A stretch of DNA of 64,000 bases. It comes from Mycolicibacterium aubagnense (GTDB lineage: Bacteria > Actinomycetota > Actinomycetes > Mycobacteriales > Mycobacteriaceae). Below are positions 18,457-27,370 of this stretch, in pieces. Position 1 is the stretch's first letter. Each line of letters opens with the position of its first letter. The stretch lies in assembly GCF_010730955.1 (NCBI RefSeq), contig NZ_AP022577.1:1302001-1366000 (forward strand), in the 5' to 3' direction. The notes beneath the pieces are model-generated. The model had not been told where the DNA came from and did not search any database. It saw only the letters and a list, made by a program, of their open reading frames with translations. A program made the position numbers and the translations under genes.

Positions 18457-19473
18457 CTACTGGCACCTCCCCGCGTTGGACCTGACCCACGGCAGGACGA
18501 CGACCCGGCCCTCGCGGTCGTTGACCCGCACCGTGAGGTCGCAGATGTAGTACTGGATCCAGCTGCCATATGCGCCGGTTCGCGCTTCTTTGCGGTAGTT
18601 CTCGGGTGCGCGTTGCAGTGCGGTGTCCAGGGTCTGCTTGTCCTGGTCCAGGTTATTGCCGAGCCGCAGCAGCTGGTTCACCGTGCCGGCCAACGGCTTT
18701 CGCGTCTGGCTGAGTAGATCCGAGATCGTTGCCGTGCCCTTGTCGAGCGAGTCGATGGCAGCACCGACCGGATCCCGGTCTGCCGACAACCCCGTCACCA
18801 GACGCTCCAGCCGGTCGACAGCGGTCGAGAACTTGTCCCCGTCGCGCGCCATGGTCCCGATGAGCACCTTCAGGTTGTCGATCAGCTGGGTGATCACCTC
18901 GTTGTTGTCCGCCAAGGAACCGCTGAACGAAGACGTATGCGCCATCAGCGAATTGATGCCGTCGGCCTGTCCTTGAAAGACCTGCAGCAGCGACGACGTC
19001 AAGGCGTTGACATCCTGAGGGTTGAGGCCCTGCACGACAGGCTTCAGACCGCCCAGCAGGAGATCCAGGTCGAGTGCCGGTGCTGTCCGCTCCAGCGGGA
19101 TCGTGGATCCGGCGGGCAGCACCTGGGTGGGTCCGGGCCCGTCGACGAGGTCGAGATAGCGATCACCGACGAGATTCAGGTACCGCACCTCGGCGCGGGT
19201 GCCGGCGGTGACCGGGATGGAGTTGTCGGCGTTGAACGAGACGGTGACCTTGCGGTCGTCACCGAGATCGAGGCCGGTGACGGTGCCGACCCGGATGCCG
19301 GCGACCCGGACAGAGTTCCCGGCCCGCAGGCTCGATGCGTCGGCGAACACCGCCTTGTATTCCTTGGTGGATCCGGTTCGCGTCTCGCCGAGCACCATGA
19401 ACAGGAACCCCGACGCGATCATCATGACCACGGCGAAGATGGCGAACTTGACCGCTGCCCCACGTGCGTTCAT
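18457..19473 (-). CDS. mceB: Mce family protein, MceB position
   Basis: 338-residue Mce protein, shorter than its siblings, as usual for MceB. It has an N-terminal anchor (FAIFAVVMMIASGFLFMVL) and an MCE domain (DASSLRAGNSVRVAGIRVGTVTGL). The start at 19473 is chosen because it gives the membrane anchor and a 4-base ATGA overlap with mceA; the longer in-frame reading covers the tail of mceA. Part of the lipid-import complex. Confidence 0.93.
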   Translation of the reverse strand: MNARGAAVKFAIFAVVMMIASGFLFMVLGETRTGSTKEYKAVFADASSLRAGNSVRVAGIRVGTVTGLDLGDDRKVTVSFNADNSIPVTAGTRAEVRYLNLVGDRYLDLVDGPGPTQVLPAGSTIPLERTAPALDLDLLLGGLKPVVQGLNPQDVNALTSSLLQVFQGQADGINSLMAHTSSFSGSLADNNEVITQLIDNLKVLIGTMARDGDKFSTAVDRLERLVTGLSADRDPVGAAIDSLDKGTATISDLLSQTRKPLAGTVNQLLRLGNNLDQDKQTLDTALQRAPENYRKEARTGAYGSWIQYYICDLTVRVNDREGRVVVLPWVRSNAGRCQ

Positions 19474-20660
19474 CGTCCGGGTTGTCCGATCTGTGGGGTG
19501 TTGCGCGGCGGCCCATCGATGGGGCCGTACAGCAGCTGCTTGAGGCCGTCGCTGTTGAGAATGATGTTCTGGTTGCCGTACTTGAACGGGTTGGTGCCGG
19601 TGTCGGTCACGACGTAGTTCGGATGCTGTTCGAAGGCCACGGGCAACACCTCGCAACGTGGACCGCCTTTGGCGGCCACCTTCGGCAGATCGCCCGGGTA
19701 GCGGTACCGCTCATGGCCCCACAAGAAGCTCGCCGACAGCGGCAACCCACCGGGGGCGGGATCCTGGGGCTGAGACCCGAAGTCCGCCAATCCCTTCAGT
19801 GAACAGGTGAGTGCGGGGTTGTACTCGTCGAACAGCCCGGAGAGCGGCAGGAAGAGGCGTAACACGTTGGCCAGCCCCTGGTGGTTCGCGGCGATGAACT
19901 CGTTGCCGGTGTCGGCGAAAGTGCTCATGCTCTTCAGCGTGGCATCGAGGTCCTTCTGCTTCTCGACGATGGACTTGCTGATCCTGGTCGCGTTGCGGGT
20001 GATCTGCACGAGATCATTCGCGGCGGCGTTGTAGGAGTCGAGCACCGTTGGCGCAGTGGATATCTCCGACTGCATGGTCGGCAGTGCCGGTTCGATCGTG
20101 GCAAGCAGGTTGTCGGCGTTGACAAGCGTCTGCCCGAAATCGTTGCCGCGGCCGGACATTCCGCGCGAGAGCGCGCCGAGGGTTTCGTTCAACTTGGCGG
20201 GTTCGACTTCGGCCAGGACCGAGGTCAGTTGTTCGAACACTGTGTTGATCTCCACGGTGACGTGGTCGGCCGACACCACCGCGCCCGCCACCAGGGGTTT
20301 CGGCGACGGGGTCTCGGGCGCTTTGAATTCGACGAATTTCGCACCGAACGCGGTGGATGAGGCGATGTCGACCGTGGCGTTCGCCGGGATGAGCCCGAGT
20401 TGATCGGGGTTCATCTCCAGGTGCAGCTCGGCCTTGCCATCGGTCCGCTCGTCGATCGAGGCGACGCGGCCGACCTCCACGCCGCGCATCTTCACCTTCG
20501 CGTCCGGGTTCATCACAAGGCCTGCTCGCTCGGCCAGTACCGTCACCGGCACCGACCCGGTGAACTCTCCGCTGAACCGGGCCAAGGCGAAGGCGACGAG
20601 GGCCGCGATCACGATGACGACCCCGGCCCCGGCCAGCAGCCGTGCAGAATTTCTTGTCAT
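19470..20660 (-). CDS. mceA: Mce family protein, MceA position
   Basis: 396-residue Mce protein, the first substrate-binding subunit after the permeases. It has an N-terminal anchor (GAGVVIVIAALVAFALARF), an MCE domain (RAGLVMNPDAKVKMRGVEVGRVASI), and a conserved SSTAFGAKFVEF segment typical of MceA. ATG at 20660 has GAGGTGGG upstream. A 36-base gap separates it from yrbEB. Like its neighbours it would contact lipids in the transport tunnel. Confidence 0.94.
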   Translation of the reverse strand: MTRNSARLLAGAGVVIVIAALVAFALARFSGEFTGSVPVTVLAERAGLVMNPDAKVKMRGVEVGRVASIDERTDGKAELHLEMNPDQLGLIPANATVDIASSTAFGAKFVEFKAPETPSPKPLVAGAVVSADHVTVEINTVFEQLTSVLAEVEPAKLNETLGALSRGMSGRGNDFGQTLVNADNLLATIEPALPTMQSEISTAPTVLDSYNAAANDLVQITRNATRISKSIVEKQKDLDATLKSMSTFADTGNEFIAANHQGLANVLRLFLPLSGLFDEYNPALTCSLKGLADFGSQPQDPAPGGLPLSASFLWGHERYRYPGDLPKVAAKGGPRCEVLPVAFEQHPNYVVTDTGTNPFKYGNQNIILNSDGLKQLLYGPIDGPPRNTPQIGQPGR

Positions 20661-20696
20661 CCCACCTCTACCGTCTGTCCTTCGCGCAAGCGCTCA

Positions 20697-21554
20697 TCAC
20701 CCGGACAAGTTGAAGTTGCCGTTGGTGCCGTAGATCGCCAGGGAGACCAGCAAGGTCACCGAAACGGTCGCGATGAGTGACGTACGCACGGCGTTGCCGA
20801 CCGCGACACCCACGCCGGACGGTCCGCCGGAGGCGAAGAATCCGTAGTAGGTGTGGATCAGCAAGATCACGAGCGCCATCAGGATCGCTTGCACGAAGGA
20901 CCAGAGCAGGTCGACCGGATTGAGGAACGTGGCGAAGTAATGGTCGTAGAGGCCGGCGGACTGACGGAACAGGTACACGGTGACGAACCGGCTGGCCAGG
21001 AACGAGAGGATCACGGCGATCGCGTACAGCGGCACGATCGCGACCATGCCCGCGACGATGCGCGTCCCGACCAGATACGCCACCGACGGGATGGCCATGG
21101 ACTCCAGGGCGTCGATCTCCTCGTTGATCCGCATCGCGCCCAGTTGCGCGGTGGCCCCCGCGCCGAAAGTCGCCGCCAAACCGATGCCGGCGATCACGGG
21201 CGCGGAGATGCGGACGTTGATGAATGCCGCCAGGAATCCGGTCAGCGCCTCGATGCCGATATTGCCCAGCGAGCTGTAACCCTGCACCGCCAGCGTGCCG
21301 CCGGCCGCCAGGGTCAGGAAGCCCACAATGACCACCGTTCCGCCGATGAGAGCCAATGTGCCTGCGCCCATGCTGATCTCGGCGACCAGCCGGATGGTTT
21401 CGCGGCGGTAGCGCAGCGCGGCGAACGGCGCTCCCACCAGAGCCATCCAATAGAACATGCCGTGGTCGCCGATGCTGCCCAGGACGCCCGCGGGCTTGCG
21501 TAGCAACGCCAGCAGCCTCGGGAACCGGTGGCGCAGGATCACCTGTGTCGACAT
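20697..21554 (-). CDS. yrbEB: YrbE/MlaE family permease B
   Basis: 285-residue integral membrane permease of the MlaE family. It has about five or six hydrophobic segments and the family segment ATAQLGAMRINEEIDALESMAI, which contacts the Mkl-type ATPase. It pairs with yrbEA 7 bases upstream to form the inner-membrane channel of the Mce importer. No ATPase (mkl/mceG) is encoded in the window; mycobacteria normally supply one shared copy elsewhere (family knowledge). Confidence 0.94.
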   Translation of the reverse strand: MSTQVILRHRFPRLLALLRKPAGVLGSIGDHGMFYWMALVGAPFAALRYRRETIRLVAEISMGAGTLALIGGTVVIVGFLTLAAGGTLAVQGYSSLGNIGIEALTGFLAAFINVRISAPVIAGIGLAATFGAGATAQLGAMRINEEIDALESMAIPSVAYLVGTRIVAGMVAIVPLYAIAVILSFLASRFVTVYLFRQSAGLYDHYFATFLNPVDLLWSFVQAILMALVILLIHTYYGFFASGGPSGVGVAVGNAVRTSLIATVSVTLLVSLAIYGTNGNFNLSG

Positions 21555-21561
21555 GACAGCC

Positions 21562-22377
21562 TCATTTCACCGTCATCCGGATACCGATCGCGGTCACGAC
21601 GACGTTGACGACGAACAACGCCATGAACGCGTAGACCACCGTCTCATTGACCGCATTGCCAACGGCTTTGGCGCCACCACCGGATATCGTCAGGCCGCGG
21701 TAGCACGCGATCAGCCCGGCGATCAGCCCGAACAGCGCGGCCTTGATACACGAGATGATCAGCTCGGGCACTCCGGTCAGGAGCGTGATGCCGGCCCCGA
21801 ATGCGCCCGGGTTCACATCCTGGACGAACACCGAAAACACGTAGCCGCCAAGGATTCCGATGATGCAGACCAGACTGTTCAGCAGCAGGGCCACGATTCC
21901 GGAGGCCAACATCCGCGGTGTCACCAGACGCTGGACGGGGTTGATGCCCAGCACCTCCATCGCCTGAATCTCCTCGCGGATGGTGCGGGAACCGAGATCG
22001 GCGCAGATCGCGGTGGCGCCCGCACCCGCGACGATGAGCACCGTGACCATCGGCCCGACCTGGGTGACCGCACCGAACGCCGCACCGGCCCCGGACAGGT
22101 CGGCAGCGCCGAGCTCACGCAGCAGGATGTTGAGGGTGAAGCTCACCAGCACGGTGAACGGGATCGCCACCAGCAACGTCGGGAGCAGCGAAACCCTTGC
22201 GATGAACCAGGATTGGTTCAGGAACTCCTGGAGATGAAACGGTCGCTGGAAGATGAACCCGAAGGCATCGGCGCCCATGGAGAACAGGCCGCCGACGGCC
22301 TGCATCGGCTTGCCGAAGCCACGGCCGAGCGCCGGCAACCCGGACGACCAGTGGTCCTGTCCTTTATTCGCGACCAT
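21562..22377 (-). CDS. yrbEA: YrbE/MlaE family permease A
   Basis: 271-residue MlaE-family permease, first gene of the mce operon. It contains the cytoplasmic coupling motif ADLGSRTIREEIQAMEVLGI and several transmembrane helices. ATG at 22377 is preceded by GGAAGGG at about 8 bases. The 236 bases upstream (22378-22613) hold no gene; the mce promoter presumably lies there, but I see no copy of either palindromic operator found elsewhere in the window. Confidence 0.94.
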   Translation of the reverse strand: MVANKGQDHWSSGLPALGRGFGKPMQAVGGLFSMGADAFGFIFQRPFHLQEFLNQSWFIARVSLLPTLLVAIPFTVLVSFTLNILLRELGAADLSGAGAAFGAVTQVGPMVTVLIVAGAGATAICADLGSRTIREEIQAMEVLGINPVQRLVTPRMLASGIVALLLNSLVCIIGILGGYVFSVFVQDVNPGAFGAGITLLTGVPELIISCIKAALFGLIAGLIACYRGLTISGGGAKAVGNAVNETVVYAFMALFVVNVVVTAIGIRMTVK

Positions 22378-22613
22378 CGGCCGGCCCTTCCAGAGTGGTC
22401 ACCGCGGACACCGCGGTCGGGCCACCGAGGTTGTGAGCCAACCCGATTCGCGCGCCGGCGGTGGCGACGTTTCTCACACGTCCCCCTCACCAGTCGGCAA
22501 CATTGGGAACCCCGATGTGGAGCGAGTATTCCTCACGCAGCCACCCGTTCGGGCACAAATGCACATCCGTGTTCGGGGGCTCCGGACCGGACGTCAGACA
22601 TCGGCGCAGCACA

Positions 22614-24110
22614 TCATGCGACCACCGTGGCGAATGTCTTCGACTCGAGGAACTCCTCGAGTCCCGCAGCTCCCATCTCTCGTCCGATGCCCGACTGCTT
22701 GTAGCCACCAAATGGGCTGTCGGGGCTGAAGTAGTTGCCGCCGTTGATGGAGAACGTTCCGGTCCGGATGCGGCGCGCCACCGCCAGCGCGCGGTCCTGG
22801 CCGCCGAACACCGCGCCCGAGAGTCCGTAGATGGAGTTGTTGGCGATCCGCACCGCGTCGTCGTCATCGTCGTACGCGATCACCGCGAGCACCGGGCCGA
22901 AGACCTCGTCCTGAGCGATCTCGCTGTCGGGGTCGACGTTCGTCAGCAGCGTCGGTGTGTAGAAGTAGCCGGGGTCGACCTTCTCACCGCCGGTCACCAG
23001 CGTCGCCCCGGCCTCGACGGCGCGCTTGACCATGCCGTCGACTTTGTCCCGCTGCTTTTCACTGATCAAGGGACCCATGTAGGTCGTGGCGTCAGCCGGG
23101 TCGCCGTAACGCACGAGAGCGAAGTTGTTCTTGACCAACTCGACGATCTCGTCCTGGTGGGCCCGCGGCACCAGTAGCCGGGACGTCAGGGCACAGCCCT
23201 GGCCGGCGTGGGTGACCATGCTGAACGCGGAGAACATGGCCGCGGTGTTGAAGTCGGCGTCGTCGAGCACGATCGCCGCGGACTTTCCGCCGAGTTCGAG
23301 GAACACGCGCTTGAGGGTGTCGCTGGCGGCCGCCATGATGCGCCGGCCCGTCGGCGTCGAACCCGTGAACGTCACCATGTCGACGTCGGCGCTACTGGTC
23401 AGCGCCGCACCGACAGCGGGGTCGGCGCCGCTGAGCACGTTGACCACACCCGCCGGGATGTCGGTGTGACCCGCGATCAACTCCCCCAACGCCAGTGTGA
23501 CCAGCGGGGTGTCCGGCGCGCCTTTGAGAATGACGGTGCATCCGGCGGCCAGGGCGGGCGCCAACTTCGCCAGCGCCAACTGATTCGGGTAGTTGTAGGC
23601 GATGATCGCGGCCACCACCCCGCCGGCTTCCTTCTCTACCCAGCGGTGGTGCTGCATACCGCGGATCTCGATGTTGCCGAGGTCTTCGGTCATCGAAAAG
23701 GTCTTCAGCAGTTCGGCGTAGTAGCGCACGATGTCGATGGGCTGGTCGAGTTGCGCCCCCGCACACAGTGCCGCGGTGGCACCGACCTCGGCGATCGTGA
23801 GCGCGGCGAGCTCCTCGCGGTGCTCGAGCAAAGCGCGATGGAGCTGTTCCAGACAGCGGACCCGGAAGTCGACGTTCGTCGACCAGTCGGTGGCGTCGAA
23901 GGCCCGGCGGGCAGCGGCCACGGCCGCCTCGGCGTCGGCCACGGTGGCGTCGGGGGCATGTCCCAGCACTTTCCCCGTGGCGGGGTTCAGGGAGGCGAAC
24001 GTGCGCTCAGACGTGAGGAGCCGGCCGTCGATCAACAGTCGTCGGTCGGCGGCGCCGGGTGGTGCATCGCCTTGCCGTGTGCCGACTGCCTCAGCGGTAT
24101 CCTGCGGCAT
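22614..24110 (-). CDS. NAD(P)-dependent aldehyde dehydrogenase
   Basis: 498-residue aldehyde dehydrogenase with E272 in LELGGKS, C306 in HAGQGCA, and EVFGPVL near the C-terminus. The usual PWN motif reads AYNYPNQ, a common variant. AGGAGG stands 7-12 bases before ATG 24110, supporting the start. An imperfect copy of the GAGAAT palindrome (24127-24143) lies 17 bases upstream, so it is probably controlled with the amidohydrolase, P450 and ACAD genes that share the motif. It is divergent from a secreted thioredoxin-like gene. Substrate unknown. Confidence 0.92.
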   Translation of the reverse strand: MPQDTAEAVGTRQGDAPPGAADRRLLIDGRLLTSERTFASLNPATGKVLGHAPDATVADAEAAVAAARRAFDATDWSTNVDFRVRCLEQLHRALLEHREELAALTIAEVGATAALCAGAQLDQPIDIVRYYAELLKTFSMTEDLGNIEIRGMQHHRWVEKEAGGVVAAIIAYNYPNQLALAKLAPALAAGCTVILKGAPDTPLVTLALGELIAGHTDIPAGVVNVLSGADPAVGAALTSSADVDMVTFTGSTPTGRRIMAAASDTLKRVFLELGGKSAAIVLDDADFNTAAMFSAFSMVTHAGQGCALTSRLLVPRAHQDEIVELVKNNFALVRYGDPADATTYMGPLISEKQRDKVDGMVKRAVEAGATLVTGGEKVDPGYFYTPTLLTNVDPDSEIAQDEVFGPVLAVIAYDDDDDAVRIANNSIYGLSGAVFGGQDRALAVARRIRTGTFSINGGNYFSPDSPFGGYKQSGIGREMGAAGLEEFLESKTFATVVA

Positions 24111-24126
24111 CCGTCCTCCTCGCTTG

Positions 24127-24143
24127 CGGGAATGCCATTCTCA
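24127..24143. promoter_or_regulatory. GAGAAT-type operator, copy 1 (degenerate left arm)
   Basis: Reads CGGGAAT-GCC-ATTCTCA; 12 of 14 arm positions match TGAGAAT-N3-ATTCTCA. It lies in the divergent promoter of the aldehyde dehydrogenase and the thioredoxin-like gene. A further half-site, CGAGAAT, is at 24171-24177. Confidence 0.6.
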
Positions 24144-24222
24144 TTTCGTGGAAACATTACATTCAAGAAGCGAGAATGTGAACGAGATTGTGCGGACGGA
24201 TTTGCCTTCGAGGCTCTACCGT

Positions 24223-24774
24223 ATGTCTATGACGCCGCGAGCCTGGACCGTCTTGAAGAAGTTCGCAACATTTGCCGCCACCATCGCGGTGGCGGGCCTG
24301 GTACCGATGGCCGCCGCGCCGCTCGCCGCCGCCGACGAAAAGCCGTTGGGCGACAACAGTGAGCGCCTGAAGTTCTACGGCACCGAGGTGGGCGGCGGCC
24401 TGTTCGACGGCCGCACCTTGATCGGCAAACCGACCGTCATCTGGTTCTGGTCGCCACCGTCACTCTGCGGGATCTGCCTGGCCGAAGCCCCTGTCATCAG
24501 CCGCGTTGCGGCCGCCAACCCGCAGGTCAGCTTCCTCGGGATCGCCGGCCGAGGCGCGGTCGGAAGCATGCGCAGCATTGCCGCCGACAACAACCTGAAG
24601 TTCCCCAACCTGACGGATGCCAACGGTCAGCTGTGGCAGGCCTTCTTCGTTCCGTGGCCACCGGCATGGGCTTTCATCCGCCCCGACGGTGATGGCTACC
24701 TGATCAACGACATCACCTCGCCGATGACCGAGGATGCGCTGGCCGCCCGGGTCGCGGCACTCACCGCCGCCTGA
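24223..24774 (+). CDS. Secreted thioredoxin-like (DsbE/TlpA-type) protein
   Basis: 183-residue exported protein with a signal peptide (hydrophobic 13-36, cleavage probably after the AAA near 37) and a thioredoxin fold. The redox motif is CGIC at 82-85 in FWSPPSLCGICLAEAP, with two extra residues between the tryptophan and the first cysteine compared with the usual WAPWCxxC. It resembles mycobacterial MPT53/DsbF-like thiol oxidoreductases, acting on extracytoplasmic disulfides. The start is ATG 24223; an ATG two codons later is equally possible. It shares the operator region with the divergent aldehyde dehydrogenase. Confidence 0.82.
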   Translation: MSMTPRAWTVLKKFATFAATIAVAGLVPMAAAPLAAADEKPLGDNSERLKFYGTEVGGGLFDGRTLIGKPTVIWFWSPPSLCGICLAEAPVISRVAAANPQVSFLGIAGRGAVGSMRSIAADNNLKFPNLTDANGQLWQAFFVPWPPAWAFIRPDGDGYLINDITSPMTEDALAARVAALTAA

Positions 24775-24801
24775 GACAGGCCAATCAACTCGCCCGAGCG
24801 A

Positions 24802-24820
24802 GCGAGAATGTTATTCTCGC
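24802..24820. promoter_or_regulatory. GAGAAT-type operator, copy 2 (perfect palindrome)
   Basis: Perfect 19-base inverted repeat: GCGAGAAT (24802-24809), GTT, ATTCTCGC (24813-24820). It is placed 54 bases before the GTG of the DUF732-like gene and after the thioredoxin-like stop. Confidence 0.8.
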
Positions 24821-24873
24821 AATTTGAGAGCCGACCCGATATCCGGTCGGCCCACCACCTGACGGAGCTGCCG

Positions 24874-25275
24874 GTGATCGCCCTCCACCTCCGCGGACTC
24901 GCGTTCGCCGCGTGCCTCGCCGCCGCTACGCTGGCGGCGCCGCCGGCCATGGCCGACCAGGGCGAGGACTACCTGCTCCAAGAGCTGCGGAAAACGAACC
25001 TGAAGTGGATGGCGCCGGGCGGAGAACCGGAGATTCTGGGCATCGGCTACGACATCTGCAACGACTGGGCCGCGGGGGTGCCGTATGCCGACGAGGTCGC
25101 CGGACGCATCGGCCCGCCCGGCTGGTGGTCACAGCGCAACGCCCGGTTCTTCATCGCACTATCCACGCGGTCGTTGTGCCCGGGCTTCTTCCTGAACAAG
25201 GTGCCGCCGGCGGACCAGGAACTGATCGTGCAGCCCGAGCGCGCCTGGCCGCCGGATCCGCTGCCGCGGAACTGA
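24874..25275 (+). CDS. Small secreted DUF732-like protein
   Basis: 133-residue protein with an N-terminal signal peptide ending near PAMA-D (about residue 27). The body has spaced cysteines (GIGYDICNDWAAG and STRSLCPGF), the layout of mycobacterial DUF732 proteins, whose function is unknown. GTG 24874 has GGAG 6 bases upstream. A longer in-frame reading from 24808 is rejected because it starts inside the palindromic operator and destroys the signal peptide. It likely acts outside the membrane. DUF732 membership is judged by eye. Confidence 0.7.
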   Translation: MIALHLRGLAFAACLAAATLAAPPAMADQGEDYLLQELRKTNLKWMAPGGEPEILGIGYDICNDWAAGVPYADEVAGRIGPPGWWSQRNARFFIALSTRSLCPGFFLNKVPPADQELIVQPERAWPPDPLPRN

Positions 25276-25304
25276 CCACCAGACACAAAGACCGCCGAAG
25301 CCGA

Positions 25305-25342
25305 AGATGGCGCCGCCGACAGGTTCGCCGGCGGCGCCATCT
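25305..25342. terminator. Bidirectional hairpin terminator
   Basis: 14-bp stem (25305-25318 with 25329-25342) around a 10-base loop, between the convergent DUF732-like gene and the amidohydrolase. Confidence 0.7.
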
Positions 25343-25358
25343 CGCGGGTGGCGTCGAC

Positions 25359-26549
25359 TCAGACAGTGACGAGCCGGGCGAGGTTGCCGCCCATGATCTT
25401 TGCCTGATCGTCGACCGGCAGGTGCTGCAGCGCGGTCACGTAGTGCGTCGGCTCAGCCAGACCTTCGGGGTGTGGCCAGTCGGAGCCATAGAGCACCTGG
25501 TCCACGCCCACGAGGTTGATCAAGTCGTCGATGCCCTCCTCATAGAAGGGGCTGACGTGGATGCGGTTCTTGATCTCCTCCATCGGATTACCGAGGAAGG
25601 CCTCGGGCGCCTTCTTGTAGACCTCGGCCATCTGATCGAGCAGCGGGAACATCCACTTCGACCCGGCCTCGACGATGCCGACCTTCAGCCTGGGGTGCCG
25701 GAACAGCGCACCGTGGATCACCCACGAGGCCACCGCGTCCTGGATCGGACGCCACTCGTTGAGGATGGCCATCGCGTTGGTCTGGAACGGCAGCATCTCC
25801 TGCGCCGCACCGTCCCACTCCGAGGTGTAGCGGGAGTAGCCGCTGTCGGATGAGTGCATGCCGATGAAGACGTCGTACTCGACGCACTTCTCCCAGAACG
25901 GATCGAACTCGGGCAGCGCGAACGACCGCGGCCCGCGGAATCCCGGCACCGGCGCCGGGCAGACCAGGATGGCGCGCGCACCGCGCTTGACGCACCATTC
26001 GAGCTCCTCGATGGCCTTCTCCACGATGGGAAGCGTGATCACCGGGGTGGTGAAGATGCGGTTCTTGTAATTGAAGCCCCACACCTCGTCCAGCCACTGG
26101 TTCAACGAATGGATGAGAACGTGGATGGCAACCGGATCGTCGCGCAGCCGTTCTTCGATCAGGCTGGCCAGGGTCGGGAACATCAGGGTGCGGTCGAGGC
26201 CCAGCTGATCCATGAGCTCGAGACGCGGAGCCGGCTCGAAGAAGGCAGGGATGGCCTTCATCGGCTCACCGAAGAGCTCGCGCCGGGTCTTGCCCTCCGG
26301 GTTGCCGTACTTGAAGTACTCCTCCCAAGCGCCCGGCCGTGCCACCACCGAGAACGTGGGGTTCGGGATGTAGTTGCTGATCTGACCCCGGATCGCGATC
26401 TTGGTGCGACCGTTGACCTCGACGTACTGGACGACGTCCTTGTACTCCTTCGGCAGGTATTTGGTCAGCGCCTCCGGCGGCTCATAGAGGTGATTGTCCG
26501 CGTCGAACAGCGGAAACGGAATATCGACCCGATGCGACAGTTGTCCCAT
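25359..26549 (-). CDS. Amidohydrolase (Amidohydro_2/ACMSD-like TIM barrel)
   Basis: 396-residue metal-dependent hydrolase or decarboxylase of the amidohydrolase 2 group. The N-terminal metal motif reads DADNH (FDADNHLYEP), a conserved EAGSKW strand is present, and the C-terminal acid is in YGSDWPHPEG. All expected ligands are present, unlike the paralogue at 36510. AAGGAG precedes ATG 26549. A perfect GAGAAT palindrome sits 21 bases upstream of the start, and the tetR gene lies just beyond it. Members of this group act in hydrolytic C-C cleavage or decarboxylation during ring catabolism; the actual reaction is unknown. Confidence 0.88.
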   Translation of the reverse strand: MGQLSHRVDIPFPLFDADNHLYEPPEALTKYLPKEYKDVVQYVEVNGRTKIAIRGQISNYIPNPTFSVVARPGAWEEYFKYGNPEGKTRRELFGEPMKAIPAFFEPAPRLELMDQLGLDRTLMFPTLASLIEERLRDDPVAIHVLIHSLNQWLDEVWGFNYKNRIFTTPVITLPIVEKAIEELEWCVKRGARAILVCPAPVPGFRGPRSFALPEFDPFWEKCVEYDVFIGMHSSDSGYSRYTSEWDGAAQEMLPFQTNAMAILNEWRPIQDAVASWVIHGALFRHPRLKVGIVEAGSKWMFPLLDQMAEVYKKAPEAFLGNPMEEIKNRIHVSPFYEEGIDDLINLVGVDQVLYGSDWPHPEGLAEPTHYVTALQHLPVDDQAKIMGGNLARLVTV

Positions 26550-26569
26550 GAAATTCTCCTTCGCGAATC

Positions 26570-26588
26570 ATGAGAATCTTATTCTCAT
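26570..26588. promoter_or_regulatory. GAGAAT-type operator, copy 3 (perfect palindrome)
   Basis: Perfect 19-base inverted repeat: ATGAGAAT (26570-26577), CTT, ATTCTCAT (26581-26588). It lies between the tetR stop and the amidohydrolase start, where a repressor would block transcription. Confidence 0.82.
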
Positions 26589-26634
26589 ATGACGCGAACA
26601 CGCAATCGCTTCCACGGGGTTACCGAGCGGACAG

Positions 26635-27225
26635 CTAGTTCTCGGTGGCCGGATCGAGCTTGCGAAGGTGCCGATCGAAGTACGCGAGGATCTCGTCGTG
26701 ACCGACGGAGACCCCGAGTGCGGCCTCCATGGTCAACAGCTGCGACATCCCGACGATGAGGGAGATCGCCACGATCGGGGGCAACTCGTCGGCGTCGATG
26801 CCGTATTTCGCCAAAACCGAGCCGACCAGCTCGGCCTGCCCTTCCAGGAACTGCTGCGCGGCACCGGCAATCTCGGATCCGAGCTCCTTGCGGTGGTTGG
26901 CCAGCGCCGCGTATTCCATGATCAGCGCGGTGTCGCGGTTCTCGATGAGGAAGGTCCACAGCGCCCGCAGCGGGTTCGGCGCCAGCAGGATCATCGACTG
27001 CGCCGCCAGGCCCTGCTCGGTTCTGCGCCGGAAAGCGGCCAGGAACAGATCGTCCATGGTGCGGAAGTAGTAGTGGACCAGTTGCGGCTTGAGACCGGCC
27101 CGTTCGGCCACCCGCCGGGACGTCACCGCGGCGTAACCCTCGTCGAGCATCAACGCCTCTGCGGCATCCAGTAGCGCCCCGCGATTCTTCGACTCGGGTC
27201 CGCCAATCCTTCGCTCCGATGCCAT
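26635..27225 (-). CDS. TetR family transcriptional regulator
   Basis: 196-residue TetR-type regulator. The N-terminal helix-turn-helix covers ALLDAAEALMLDEGYAAVTS through RRVAERAGLKPQLVHYYF; the rest is a helical ligand-binding domain. It lies directly upstream of the amidohydrolase on the same strand, with a perfect GAGAAT palindrome just after its stop, and diverges from a P450. It is the best local candidate for the protein binding the seven GAGAAT-type sites, but its own promoter region (27226-27370) has a different palindrome (27321-27335), so this assignment is inference. Confidence 0.9.
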   Translation of the reverse strand: MASERRIGGPESKNRGALLDAAEALMLDEGYAAVTSRRVAERAGLKPQLVHYYFRTMDDLFLAAFRRRTEQGLAAQSMILLAPNPLRALWTFLIENRDTALIMEYAALANHRKELGSEIAGAAQQFLEGQAELVGSVLAKYGIDADELPPIVAISLIVGMSQLLTMEAALGVSVGHDEILAYFDRHLRKLDPATEN

Positions 27226-27320
27226 GCCGTCTCAGTCCGTTCTCGATCGCCGCCGCGCCGATCGTAATTGTCCACATCCCGCCGTGTGACCTTGACCACG
27301 CCACAACCCAGATGCTAAGC

Positions 27321-27335
27321 AAGTGCCCAGCACTT
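27321..27335. promoter_or_regulatory. Inverted repeat in tetR/P450 divergent promoter
   Basis: AAGTGC-CCA-GCACTT, perfect 6-bp arms, 36-50 bases before the P450 start. A possible operator for the divergent TetR. Confidence 0.45.
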
Positions 27336-27370
27336 TGGTTGCAATTCGATGCCTGGAGGCCAGCCCACAC

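Noticed and set aside
22537..22550. GAG/CTC inverted repeat upstream of the mce operon
   Set aside because: Spacing between the halves is 4 bases too short to be a GAGAAT-type operator.
13403..22704. Long open frames on the plus strand across the mce operon
   Set aside because: They are antisense to well-supported mce and yrbE genes, have arginine- or histidine-rich compositions typical of shadow frames in GC-rich DNA, and lack any recognisable domain.
24171..24190. Second GAGAAT-type site in the aldehyde dehydrogenase/thioredoxin-like promoter
   Set aside because: Only the left half CGAGAAT is present; the right half matches at 2 of 7 positions.
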